A stretch of 64,000 nt of DNA, taken from contig NZ_JAHVXI010000004.1 of the NCBI RefSeq assembly GCF_021032705.1, positions 62,001-126,000 of the forward strand, read 5' to 3'. The translations under genes and the position numbers were made by a program. Shown in pieces: positions 44,736-53,519 of this stretch. The notes under the pieces are model-generated. The model saw only the letters and a program-made list of their open reading frames with translations. It ran no database searches and was not told the origin of the DNA. Position 1 is the first letter of the stretch. The number at the start of each line of letters is the position of its first letter. This DNA comes from Psychroserpens luteolus. GTDB lineage: Bacteria; Bacteroidota; Bacteroidia; Flavobacteriales; Flavobacteriaceae.

Positions 44736-46595
44736 ATGAGTTTTATCATAACCATTAAGCCCATTCAAAATACAGAATTTGATATTTTTTCTAATTCATT
44801 TTCAGAAAAGCGTATCGGTGATTTTTATTGCTATTATAATTCTGAAAGAGCAGTGCATGAAACAGATAACTTTCTTGCATTTGTTAGTGGTTATTTATGC
44901 CATACAGGTATTGAAAAGAGCGATACAAATCTTCAGTATGCAAAGTCTATAGGTCATATATTAGAGCATTGGCCAATTTCTGATGATTCTGTTTCTGGAA
45001 GCTTTTCATTGGCGGCGTTTAATAAATTAAATCGTGAACTTATATTTTGTACAGATCCTATTGGTGTCTATCCGATGTTTTATTCATCCAACAAGAATAA
45101 CTTTTTTGTCACCTCCAATTTTATGTTGGCAGCCATAGCTTCTAAATCTGATTTAGATGAAGTTGGAATAGTACAAAAAGCGGTTGGTAAAGAGTTTTTA
45201 AACTTAGGAGATCGTACCATTCTTAAAGAAGTGAAACGACTACTGCCTGGAGAATATATAAAGCTTAATCCTCAAAACAAAACACTAGATAAGGTCTATG
45301 ATAATACACTTTTTAATATCACCGACACTAGGCGACCTAAGAAGAAAGACTATGTAAATTACTGGAAAGATTTTAAAAAGGAGATTGAGTATGCTCTGGC
45401 GCAATTCAAAAAGAATTATTTGGCTTTGAGCGGTGGAATGGATAGCAGGATTTTATTAGGTGCATTACCTAATGATTTGCCTATAAAATGTTTGACTTTT
45501 GGTCATGAAGATAATTACGAAGTAAAACTGGCAAAACGGCTAGCAAAGCTCAAGGGTTATGATTTTGAAAGCTTTTATGATATTGATTTGTACTTTCCAG
45601 ATAGAACTCTCTTAAAAGATTACGTTGTAAATTCTGAATCTGTTAATATCGCAAGTTGGTTGGAAATACTAGAACATATTGAAGAAGATAAAACGGCTTC
45701 GATCATGCTAGGTGAACCCTGTGAAATTTTGCCTGCTAGAAATATTTCGACTTTATCGACCAGGAAATCTAGAATTTCTAAGTTTATCAATACGATTGTC
45801 TTAAATAAAGATTTTCAGTTGCAGCCTACTACAGATGAATCGTTTGAATCCTGGAAGAAAAGCCGATTAAAAATGTACTTAAGGCGTTACACAAAGGCAA
45901 CTATAGATAAGCTCGATATCGATATGGATTATGATCATCTTATTAAAGAAGTCGTCTCCGATTATGAGTTGATTTTTAAAAGAATTGAGAGCCATCAATT
46001 GCCTTATTTTGAATTATACGATGAGCTTTTTGCTTGGTATACTCATGGCCGTTTTCCAATTGGTAAGCAAACACTGATCTGTAATCAAAAATTCAACGGA
46101 ATAAATCCATCATTATCACTAAATATATTAAGGAAATCGAGTGCTATACATCCTAATAATAGATTGAATTATAGATTCATGAATGGATTATTCAAGCATA
46201 TAAAGGAATTGCGTCCCTTAAATAGGGTGCCGACTAGCCAAACACCTTTTATTCCGCATAGTGCTCCAAATTTCTTAATTTTCTTGGTTTGGGGAATTCG
46301 TTCGAGACTTGATCAATATTTTATTAGACGATTACTCAAAACTAAAAACCCAAAAGGGAGGTATCGACTTCTAAAAAGTATCAATTGGGTTAAAGCGTAT
46401 CAACACGAAAATTTGGAAGCACGTTTAGATGCTTATTTTAGTCCAGGTCATTTGGGAGATCAATATATTGTACAACAAAAGAAAGGGATTGTTGATAGAA
46501 GGGATCTAAAACGTTGGCCACTTACTAATTCAAATATATTGTCGTTAAGTTCATTAAATATCGAAATCGATATCATTAAATCATTAATAAAATAA
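44736..46595 (+). CDS. Asparagine-synthetase-like ligase with degenerate glutaminase domain
   Basis: A 619-residue protein with the length and domain order of AsnB but no Cys2: it begins MSFIITIKPIQ, so the N-terminal Ntn-type domain cannot cleave glutamine. That domain still shows its fold-like pattern (VSGSFSLAAFNK, CTDPIGVYPMFY, LLPGEYIKL). The synthetase half has the ATP loop LSGGMDSRIL at about residues 231-240. A dead glutaminase domain with a live synthetase is known from lasso-peptide cyclases and beta-lactam synthetase, which join an internal amine. In this locus a glycan amide or an amino-acid-sugar bond is more likely. Substrate unknown. Confidence 0.83.
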   Translation: MSFIITIKPIQNTEFDIFSNSFSEKRIGDFYCYYNSERAVHETDNFLAFVSGYLCHTGIEKSDTNLQYAKSIGHILEHWPISDDSVSGSFSLAAFNKLNRELIFCTDPIGVYPMFYSSNKNNFFVTSNFMLAAIASKSDLDEVGIVQKAVGKEFLNLGDRTILKEVKRLLPGEYIKLNPQNKTLDKVYDNTLFNITDTRRPKKKDYVNYWKDFKKEIEYALAQFKKNYLALSGGMDSRILLGALPNDLPIKCLTFGHEDNYEVKLAKRLAKLKGYDFESFYDIDLYFPDRTLLKDYVVNSESVNIASWLEILEHIEEDKTASIMLGEPCEILPARNISTLSTRKSRISKFINTIVLNKDFQLQPTTDESFESWKKSRLKMYLRRYTKATIDKLDIDMDYDHLIKEVVSDYELIFKRIESHQLPYFELYDELFAWYTHGRFPIGKQTLICNQKFNGINPSLSLNILRKSSAIHPNNRLNYRFMNGLFKHIKELRPLNRVPTSQTPFIPHSAPNFLIFLVWGIRSRLDQYFIRRLLKTKNPKGRYRLLKSINWVKAYQHENLEARLDAYFSPGHLGDQYIVQQKKGIVDRRDLKRWPLTNSNILSLSSLNIEIDIIKSLIK

Positions 46596-46614
46596 TAGTT
46601 ATACTGAAAACAAT

Positions 46615-47952
46615 ATGTTGTTTCCTTTTTTGAAATACTTGCAACCAACAAATTACTTTTCAGTATTAAGGAAAAATGACAGATCAATATTTCCTGTTGC
46701 TAGTCAGTTGGATAGTCACATATTGGAGCAACTGGAAGCCGAATCAACGTATCAAACGGAACATGCCAAACAATACGATTTGTCTTGGCAAGCCATTCAG
46801 AAAGGCTATATAGGTGATGCCGAAACTATTGATGAGGTAGAACCTACAAGCTTAATAGACAATTATACATTTATAAGGCGTTACTTTAATAAGGCCTGGG
46901 TGAGCTATGTTTTATTGCTCCGCTTATTTAGTTTCAAAAACCCTTTTAAAGAACTTAAGGCTTGGTATGTAACTAAAGCAGTAAAAAGAAGTTCGTATTT
47001 AAATCAACCTCTTGACGTCAACAACTGGAACGATTTTAAATCGAATTTAATAGAGGAACAACCTATGGTTACGGTTGTCATTCCTACGTTAAACAGATAT
47101 GAATATCTAAAGGACGTTCTAGAAGATTTAGAAAAACAAGATTATGAGACTTTTGAAGTCATAGTTGTGGATCAATCGGAACCATTTGATGCAGATTTTT
47201 ATTCAAATTTCAATTTGGACTTACATTTGATTCATCAAAAAGAGAAAGCCTTATGGTTAGCGAGAAATACAGCTGTTAAATGTTCTAAAGGCAGTTATTT
47301 GTTACTGTTTGATGACGATAGTAGAGTAGATGTCAATTGGATATCTGAGCATCTAAAATGTTTAGATTTTTTTAAAGCTCAAGCTTCATCAGGAGTTTCT
47401 ATTTCTAAGGTTGGTGCTAAAGTACCGCTTAACTATTCGTTTTTTAAAGTAAGTGATCAATTAGATACAGGTAATGTGCTCATAAAAAAAGAAGTATTCA
47501 AAGACTTGGGATTGTTTGATAGGCAATTTGAAAAGCAACGTATGGGAGATGGTGAATATGGTATGCGAATGTACTTGAATAACTACCTAAATATTTCTAA
47601 TCCGTATGCCAAACGCTTGCACTTAAAAGTAGGTACAGGCGGATTAAGACAAATGGGAAGTTGGGATGCATTTAGAACTAAAAATTTATTTGACCCAAGA
47701 CCCATACCAAGTGTGCTATATTTTTATAGATCCTATTTTGGCAGCTCCAGGTCTAAATTAGCTTTACTACGAACTGTACCAATATCTATAATGCCATATA
47801 AATTCAAGAAAAATAAAGCAATGCTAGTACTAGGAGGTTTAGTGTCTTTAGTCGTGTTGCCTTTAGTCCTTTTTCAAGTACGAAAATCTTGGAAATTATC
47901 ACGCATAAAATTAGATGAAGGACCTAAAGTTGAAACACTAAGTAATGAGTAA
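46615..47952 (+). CDS. Family 2 glycosyltransferase with N-terminal extension and C-terminal membrane helix
   Basis: A 445-residue protein. The GT-A core starts only at about residue 150 (VTVVIPTLNRYEYLKDVL, VVDQSEPFD, LARNTAVKCSKG, and the metal site LFDDDSRV). The first ~145 residues match no family I know and include a basic/aromatic segment. A strong hydrophobic helix (about 400-420) lies near the C-terminus. The extension may bind a partner or an acceptor lipid. It overlaps the next GT4 gene by 8 bases. Confidence 0.88.
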   Translation: MLFPFLKYLQPTNYFSVLRKNDRSIFPVASQLDSHILEQLEAESTYQTEHAKQYDLSWQAIQKGYIGDAETIDEVEPTSLIDNYTFIRRYFNKAWVSYVLLLRLFSFKNPFKELKAWYVTKAVKRSSYLNQPLDVNNWNDFKSNLIEEQPMVTVVIPTLNRYEYLKDVLEDLEKQDYETFEVIVVDQSEPFDADFYSNFNLDLHLIHQKEKALWLARNTAVKCSKGSYLLLFDDDSRVDVNWISEHLKCLDFFKAQASSGVSISKVGAKVPLNYSFFKVSDQLDTGNVLIKKEVFKDLGLFDRQFEKQRMGDGEYGMRMYLNNYLNISNPYAKRLHLKVGTGGLRQMGSWDAFRTKNLFDPRPIPSVLYFYRSYFGSSRSKLALLRTVPISIMPYKFKKNKAMLVLGGLVSLVVLPLVLFQVRKSWKLSRIKLDEGPKVETLSNE

Positions 47953-49045
47953 ACAGGATAAGGTATTAATAGTGACTTCCGAATTTCCTCCGCAGCCTGG
48001 TGGAATAGGAAATCACGCTTTTAATCTGGCTAATGCTTTACAAAAACACAACTTTAATGTTGAATTAATATCTGATCAACGCTCAAAGGAAAATAAAGAA
48101 GAACTAGATTTTGATCGCCAATTACAGTTTAAAGTATATCGAATCAAATTACAAACAATACGCTGGTTAATGTACTTTAAAAGATTATTTCTTGGATTTC
48201 GACGCGCAAAGAAAAATAAAACGATTATTGCTTCTGGTAAGTTTTCATTATGGATTGTAGCATTTTACAGCTTATTCTTAAACCGTAATTTTATTGCCAT
48301 CGTTCATGGCAGCGAAGTGAATTTCGAAAATAAACTGTTAAAGCGAACAGTTGACTTTGCTTTGAGGCGTTTTGATAAAATTATTGCCGTATCTAACTAT
48401 ACAAAACAATTAATCGATGACTTAGAGCTAAGTACTGTTACTGTTATTCCTAATGGGATTGATAGTACGCAATTAAAAAAACAGGTAAGCAAGATTGGTT
48501 TATCTGGTTCTCCAAAATTGATTACTGTCGGAAATGTAACCGATCGAAAAGGCCAGTTAAATGTGATTAAACATATACCTAAGATTATTAAGATATTTCC
48601 AGACATTCACTATCATATTGTTGGGCTACCAACACAAGCCGATGCGTTTCTAGAGATAGCAAAACAACTCAATGTTGAGAACTATATAACGTTTCATGGG
48701 AGAGTATCAAATAAAGAGTTAGCGCAGTTCTTGAGTTCATCTGATATTTTTGTGATGTTGAGTAGCGAAACAAAAGAAGGTGATATAGAAGGCTTTGGTA
48801 TTGCTATTATTGAAGCTAATTATTTCGGTTTACCTGCTATAGGTGCTTTAAATTGCGGAATAGAAGACGCTATTGATGATAATAAATCTGGCCGATTAAT
48901 AAATCATGATGATAGCGATGCTTTTATTGCTTCGATTCAAGCCATAATGAACAACCATAAATCATATCATGAGAGTGCCAAGCAATGGGCAGATCATCAT
49001 GACTGGAATACCATTATTGAACAATATATTAAAGTGATTAAATAA
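47945..49045 (+). CDS. Family 4 glycosyltransferase
   Basis: A 366-residue GT-B enzyme with the classical acceptor loop FPPQPGGIGNHAFNLA, the middle segment IIAVSNYTKQLI, VIPNGIDSTQL, LITVGNVTDRKGQ and EGFGIAIIEANYFGLPAIG. All catalytic-domain blocks are present. It overlaps the genes on both sides by a few bases. Specificity unknown. Confidence 0.93.
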   Translation: MSKQDKVLIVTSEFPPQPGGIGNHAFNLANALQKHNFNVELISDQRSKENKEELDFDRQLQFKVYRIKLQTIRWLMYFKRLFLGFRRAKKNKTIIASGKFSLWIVAFYSLFLNRNFIAIVHGSEVNFENKLLKRTVDFALRRFDKIIAVSNYTKQLIDDLELSTVTVIPNGIDSTQLKKQVSKIGLSGSPKLITVGNVTDRKGQLNVIKHIPKIIKIFPDIHYHIVGLPTQADAFLEIAKQLNVENYITFHGRVSNKELAQFLSSSDIFVMLSSETKEGDIEGFGIAIIEANYFGLPAIGALNCGIEDAIDDNKSGRLINHDDSDAFIASIQAIMNNHKSYHESAKQWADHHDWNTIIEQYIKVIK

Positions 49046-50172
49046 TGAAACTAGCAATTATATCGCATACAGAACATTATTTAATGGACGATGGTACCAT
49101 AGTGGGTTGGGGACCAACAATTACTGAAATTAATCATTTACTGAAGATATTTGATGAGATTTATCATATCGCAATGCTTTATGACGATATACCACCTCCA
49201 AGTGCTTTGCCCTATAATTCTGATAAGGTGAAATTTGTGCCGATGCCATCAGTTGGAGGGCAGACAATCATGGCTAAGTTTAATATTATCTTTAAGGCAC
49301 CAGGAGTTTTAAAAACTGTAAATTCTGTTCTAAAAAAAGTAGATTGCTTTCAGTTAAGAACCCCTACAGGGATAGGTGTATTTTTAATTCCGTATTTAAC
49401 ATTACTATCCAAAAAGAAAGGCTGGTTTAAATATGCAGGAAATTGGAATCAGAAAAAAGCACCAATAGGATATGCTATGCAACGCTGGATGCTTAAGCGC
49501 CAATCTAGACCTGTTACGATAAATGGCATGTGGCAACAACAGCCCAAACATTGTTTGTCTTTTGAAAATCCATGTTTAACTGTAAAAGATGTAGAAGTAG
49601 GTAAGAGAATTTTGAAATCTTTGAATGGAAAAATATCGTTTTGTTATGTTGGGCGATTGGAAAGAGAAAAAGGTGTAGAACGTATTATTAAAGCCTTTCT
49701 GTTATTGTCACCTCAAGAACAATCACGTGTAGATCAAGTTCATCTCGTAGGAAACGGTGTTGAGGTTGATTATTTCAAATCGTTGGCTCAAAACTCTGAT
49801 ATTAGTTTTCAATTTCACGGATTTTTACCTCGAAAGCAAGTACATGATATTTACAAATCATCTCATGTATTTTTGATGCCTACTACAGCGTCTGAAGGAT
49901 TTCCTAAAGTTATTGCTGAAGCTATAAACTTTAAATGCCTTCCTATCGTATCCAATATATCGTCAATTGGCCACTACATCAAGACTGGTGACAACGGAAT
50001 AGTATTATCAGAAATAACATCTAAAACAGTTGCCCAAGCTATAAGAGAATTGTTTTCTTTTGATGATGCTGATTATGAAAGAATGAATAAAAATAATATA
50101 GAAATAGCAGAGCGTTTTACGTTTTTGCATTACAACAACCGAATAAAAAGTTTGGTTGAAGATAAAGTTTGA
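49045..50172 (+). CDS. Family 4 glycosyltransferase
   Basis: A 375-residue GT-B-type protein. The N-terminal half is less typical (opening LAIISHTEHYLMDDGTIVGW, QLRTPTGIGVFLIPY), while the C-terminal half has the normal FCYVGRLEREKGVERII and EGFPKVIAEAINFKCLPIV blocks. The QLRTPTG stretch may form the acceptor side. It overlaps the previous gene by one base. Specificity unknown. Confidence 0.88.
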   Translation: MKLAIISHTEHYLMDDGTIVGWGPTITEINHLLKIFDEIYHIAMLYDDIPPPSALPYNSDKVKFVPMPSVGGQTIMAKFNIIFKAPGVLKTVNSVLKKVDCFQLRTPTGIGVFLIPYLTLLSKKKGWFKYAGNWNQKKAPIGYAMQRWMLKRQSRPVTINGMWQQQPKHCLSFENPCLTVKDVEVGKRILKSLNGKISFCYVGRLEREKGVERIIKAFLLLSPQEQSRVDQVHLVGNGVEVDYFKSLAQNSDISFQFHGFLPRKQVHDIYKSSHVFLMPTTASEGFPKVIAEAINFKCLPIVSNISSIGHYIKTGDNGIVLSEITSKTVAQAIRELFSFDDADYERMNKNNIEIAERFTFLHYNNRIKSLVEDKV

Positions 50173-50280
50173 TTTTGAACACCTCATTGGATTCAACTAA
50201 TTGAATAACATTATGTTGATTATTCTTAATAGAAATTAAATTTTACTTACATTTAACATGTTAATTAATTACTTATTGAA

Positions 50281-51096
50281 TTGGGATTAAAGAAAAAAAT
50301 AAAATGGTTTATTAAAAGACACCCTTTGTTATACTATACTAGATTTAAATTATTGTCTAAGAATTCATCAGAATCTCAAACCGAAATAGACAATTATAAT
50401 CGTATCAACAAAAAACAAGATATTCCTGAAATTTATCACAAGGTGAATGAAGAAATATTTAAAAACGGAAAACCAAATGCTGATTTAGATGTTGCTATTC
50501 AAATTTCAGTATGGTTGTTAGAGAACATTAAAGGAGGACGAGGGTTGAGCTTGTCATCTGATGAGGTGCTTAAATCAATGTTGGCTGGAGATGGTGGTGT
50601 GTGTAGTGATATGGCGCAGGTGTTTAATAATTTTTGTGTCATAAATGATATCAAGGTAAAGGAATGGGGAGTAACCACTATTCCTTTCAATAGAAAATAT
50701 GGCGGGCATTCAGTTAATGAAATTTTCTCCAAAGATTATAATAAATGGGTGCTTATAGATGTGTCAAAAGGAATTACGATACATGAAGAAGGAAATGATA
50801 TTCCGCTTTCTGTTGTAGAACTTTATCAGATTAATAAAACTGAAAAGAGAATCATTTATAACTCTTTTATAGACACTGTAAAGGTTAATATGAGTAAAGT
50901 AGATAATTATTACCTCAATCGTTCTTCTGTTCCTTTTCTGGTAACTAATTACTCGAATAAAACGTATGATTTGTTTTTAAATAGACTTCGTCCGTTTACT
51001 CCAGTATTCTTAATCCATTTTTTACTATTTGTGTTGAATAAAAGTTATAAATACAAATTCCCTCTTAACAATTACAAAGAAATGTTTACGTCTTAA
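50281..51096 (+). CDS. Transglutaminase-like protein in the polysaccharide locus
   Basis: A 271-residue protein with a complete papain-like transglutaminase core: C108 in GDGGVCSDMA, H143 in YGGHSVNEIF and D160 in KWVLIDVSKG. The N-terminus is basic (GLKKKIKWFIKRHP) and a hydrophobic stretch lies near residues 237-250, so membrane contact is likely. Proteins of this superfamily cleave peptides or form or exchange amide bonds; a few occur in exopolysaccharide loci with unknown function. The TTG start follows a 108-base gap; no earlier in-frame ATG exists. It might modify amide groups introduced by the asparagine-synthetase-like proteins. Confidence 0.8.
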   Translation: MGLKKKIKWFIKRHPLLYYTRFKLLSKNSSESQTEIDNYNRINKKQDIPEIYHKVNEEIFKNGKPNADLDVAIQISVWLLENIKGGRGLSLSSDEVLKSMLAGDGGVCSDMAQVFNNFCVINDIKVKEWGVTTIPFNRKYGGHSVNEIFSKDYNKWVLIDVSKGITIHEEGNDIPLSVVELYQINKTEKRIIYNSFIDTVKVNMSKVDNYYLNRSSVPFLVTNYSNKTYDLFLNRLRPFTPVFLIHFLLFVLNKSYKYKFPLNNYKEMFTS

Positions 51097-51141
51097 GTAG
51101 TTGTTCATTGGAGTATATAAATTGTAATAACAGAATGGAAA

Positions 51142-52503
51142 GTGAGTAAAAATGATACGTACATAGGGTTGGTTCTACTCCATATAGCGCTCGCTTTTGT
51201 AATTTTTACTTTTAATGCTACAGCAAAATTCTTCTTTGTTGGTCTTATCTTCTATTTTTTAATTAAGATAGTTTTTGGCCCAAGTAAGGACAAAGTTATT
51301 AATGTCTTATTAGCATGTGCCTACTTTGTGGGTATTGAGGTGTTTTTTAGAATGACTAAAAGTAGTTTGGCTTATGAATCTGCTAAATATTTAATCATTC
51401 TATTTATGATTATTGGAATGTTTTATAAAGGTATTTCAGGAAGAGGATATCCTTACTTTTTGTATCTCATTTTACTCGTTCCGGCAATTCTTGTGGCTTC
51501 TGTAACCTTGAGTTATAATGCTAACTTTAGAACCAGTGTAGCTTTTGTATTGAGTGGTCCCGTTTGTTTGGGTGTGGCAGCATTGTTTTGCTACGATAAA
51601 AAAGTATCTAGTAAAGATCTGATACGAATAATTAAGTATATTTCCCTCCCTCTAATTACGACAACAACTTATCTGTTTTTATACAATCCTAGTATTAAAG
51701 AAACATTGTCTGGAACAGCATCTAATGCTGCAACCTCTGGTGGATTTGGTCCCAATCAAGTAGCGACGGTTTTAGGTATGGGCATGTTTGTGATGGTGGT
51801 TCGCTTCTTTTTAAAATCTCCTTCGCTAATTCTTAAAATCCTTAATGTTACTATTCTTGCAGCGATGACATTTAGAGCTATTATTACATTTAGCCGAGGA
51901 GGTGTAGTTGCAGCAATTATTGTTATTCTCGCTTTTTTATGGAGTTTGTTCTTTAAATCTACTTTAAAGCAGAAAAACCAAATTATTACATCTTTTGCAC
52001 TATTTGTCGTTGCCGTTATTGTCACATGGATTATAAGTAGTAACCTAACCTTTGGTCTTATTGATAAACGCTATGCAAATCAAGATGCTCTTGGTAGAGA
52101 AAAACAAGATATTACCTCAGGTAGAATTACCTTATTTATAGAAGAATTAGAAGGGTTTCAGGATAGTCCGTTTTTAGGTGTTGGCGTTAATAAAACGAAA
52201 GATTTACGAGCTGAAAGAGATGGTACAGGATTACCATCACATAATGAGGTTGGTCGATTAATGTCTGAGCATGGTATTCTAGGAATACTCATTTTACTAA
52301 TCTTGGTCTTTACGCCATTAGCTTATCGTGGAAAAAATAGAAAGAACCTTCTGTTCTACGCTTTTTTAAGCTTTTGGTTTGCAACTATCAATCACTCAGG
52401 AATGCGAATTGCAGCACCGTCATTTATGTACGCACTCGCACTTTTAAACATCACAAATGGAAAGAATCCTATACATAGGAAACAAATTAAACAAGACCAA
52501 TAG
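51142..52503 (+). CDS. O-antigen ligase/polymerase family membrane protein (Wzy/WaaL-like)
   Basis: A 453-residue membrane protein with about eleven hydrophobic segments and a large outside loop containing SGRITLFIEELEGFQDSPFLGVGVN, then PSHNEVGRLMSEHGILG. The FLGVGxN and HNExxRxxxExG motifs are the Wzy_C hallmark shared by polymerases and ligases; the two cannot be told apart by sequence. It starts with GTG at 51142. With no Wzx found, a polymerase role would be odd, and a ligase-type transfer of ABC-exported chains is an option. The next gene overlaps by 47 bases. Confidence 0.9.
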   Translation: MSKNDTYIGLVLLHIALAFVIFTFNATAKFFFVGLIFYFLIKIVFGPSKDKVINVLLACAYFVGIEVFFRMTKSSLAYESAKYLIILFMIIGMFYKGISGRGYPYFLYLILLVPAILVASVTLSYNANFRTSVAFVLSGPVCLGVAALFCYDKKVSSKDLIRIIKYISLPLITTTTYLFLYNPSIKETLSGTASNAATSGGFGPNQVATVLGMGMFVMVVRFFLKSPSLILKILNVTILAAMTFRAIITFSRGGVVAAIIVILAFLWSLFFKSTLKQKNQIITSFALFVVAVIVTWIISSNLTFGLIDKRYANQDALGREKQDITSGRITLFIEELEGFQDSPFLGVGVNKTKDLRAERDGTGLPSHNEVGRLMSEHGILGILILLILVFTPLAYRGKNRKNLLFYAFLSFWFATINHSGMRIAAPSFMYALALLNITNGKNPIHRKQIKQDQ

Positions 52504-53467
52504 CAATGTGTCTTACATAAGTATTCTAGGAAACTTACTTACTAAAGAAGGTTTCAAGGTGTTTTATGCTTCTGGATATAATAATAAAGTAATGAGGTTG
52601 CTGCACATGATTTATAAAGTTGTCTTTTATAGTAGAAAAGTGGAGAAAGTACTAATCGATACGTACAGTACACAAAACTATTATTATGCATTTATTGTGA
52701 GCCAAATATGCCGACTTCTAAAATTAGATTATATACCTATTTTACATGGAGGAAACCTTCCGTCTCGGTTAACATCTCATCCTAGGATGAGCCAAAAAAT
52801 CTTTAAAAATGCTGTATATAATATAGCGCCATCAGCTTATCTTAAAAACGCATTTGAACAGCATGGTTTTAAGCGTGTTATTCATATTCCTAATACCTTA
52901 GAGATAAAAGAGTATAACTTTTCCATTAAAAAATTTGATACACCTCGATTACTATGGGTACGCTCTTTTTCAAAATTATATAATCCTCAATTAGCCATCA
53001 AGGTTTTTAAGTCTTTAAAGCATAAGTATCCAAATGCCAAATTATGTATGGTAGGGCCTGATAGTGATGGTACTATGGGAGCAGTTAAAGATATGGCTAA
53101 GCAAGAAAACTTAGAGGTGAGGTTTACAGGAAAGTTAAAAAAGAAAGAATGGATAGAACTCTCAAAAGACTATAATATATTTTTAAATACAACCAATTTT
53201 GATAATATGCCTCTTAGCGTTATTGAGGCTATGGCTCTAGGACTGGTAGTTGTATCTACCAATGTTGGTGGAATGCCCTATTTGATTAAAAATAATCATG
53301 AGGGTTATTTGGTAAAACCTAATGATGTTGCTGAAATGGTAAATGCTATAACAACTGTGATGAATGCTAAAGAAACCCAAAAAGTAATTATCAAAAATGC
53401 GAGAGATAAAGTAGAACAATTAGATTGGAACCATATCAAAAAGAAATGGTTTGATATCTTAAAATAA
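52457..53467 (+). CDS. Family 4 glycosyltransferase
   Basis: A 336-residue GT-B enzyme beginning MERILYIGNKLNK, with ILHGGNLPSRL in the acceptor domain, VIHIPNTLEIKEY, LLWVRSFSKLYNPQLA and DNMPLSVIEAMALGLVVVS. The ATG at 52457 lies inside the end of the ligase gene; the 47-base overlap is real because the N-terminus is typical for the family. Last glycosyltransferase of the locus. Confidence 0.93.
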   Translation: MERILYIGNKLNKTNSNVSYISILGNLLTKEGFKVFYASGYNNKVMRLLHMIYKVVFYSRKVEKVLIDTYSTQNYYYAFIVSQICRLLKLDYIPILHGGNLPSRLTSHPRMSQKIFKNAVYNIAPSAYLKNAFEQHGFKRVIHIPNTLEIKEYNFSIKKFDTPRLLWVRSFSKLYNPQLAIKVFKSLKHKYPNAKLCMVGPDSDGTMGAVKDMAKQENLEVRFTGKLKKKEWIELSKDYNIFLNTTNFDNMPLSVIEAMALGLVVVSTNVGGMPYLIKNNHEGYLVKPNDVAEMVNAITTVMNAKETQKVIIKNARDKVEQLDWNHIKKKWFDILK

Positions 53468-53519
53468 GTGTTAAAAACACACATTAATTATTATATTTAC
53501 ACAACACCCTAACAAACTA

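Noticed and set aside
50211-50255. Promoter before the transglutaminase-like gene (TACATTTA box)
   Set aside because: The nearest TTG lies 29 bases upstream, too far for the TTTG/TAnnTTTG spacing.
38626-51096. Lasso-peptide or other RiPP gene cluster (AsnB-like cyclase, transglutaminase-like protease, ABC transporter)
   Set aside because: No small precursor gene, no RRE-type protein, and the AsnB-like and transglutaminase-like genes are separated by glycosyltransferases; the ABC pair is Wzm/Wzt-type. Kept only as a mechanistic comparison.
41114-52503. A Wzx flippase among the multi-spanning proteins (41114, 51142, 20250, 18000)
   Set aside because: 41114 has MBOAT motifs, 51142 has Wzy_C motifs, 18000 is acyltransferase-3, and 20250 lacks the MATE-like pattern of 12 even helices.
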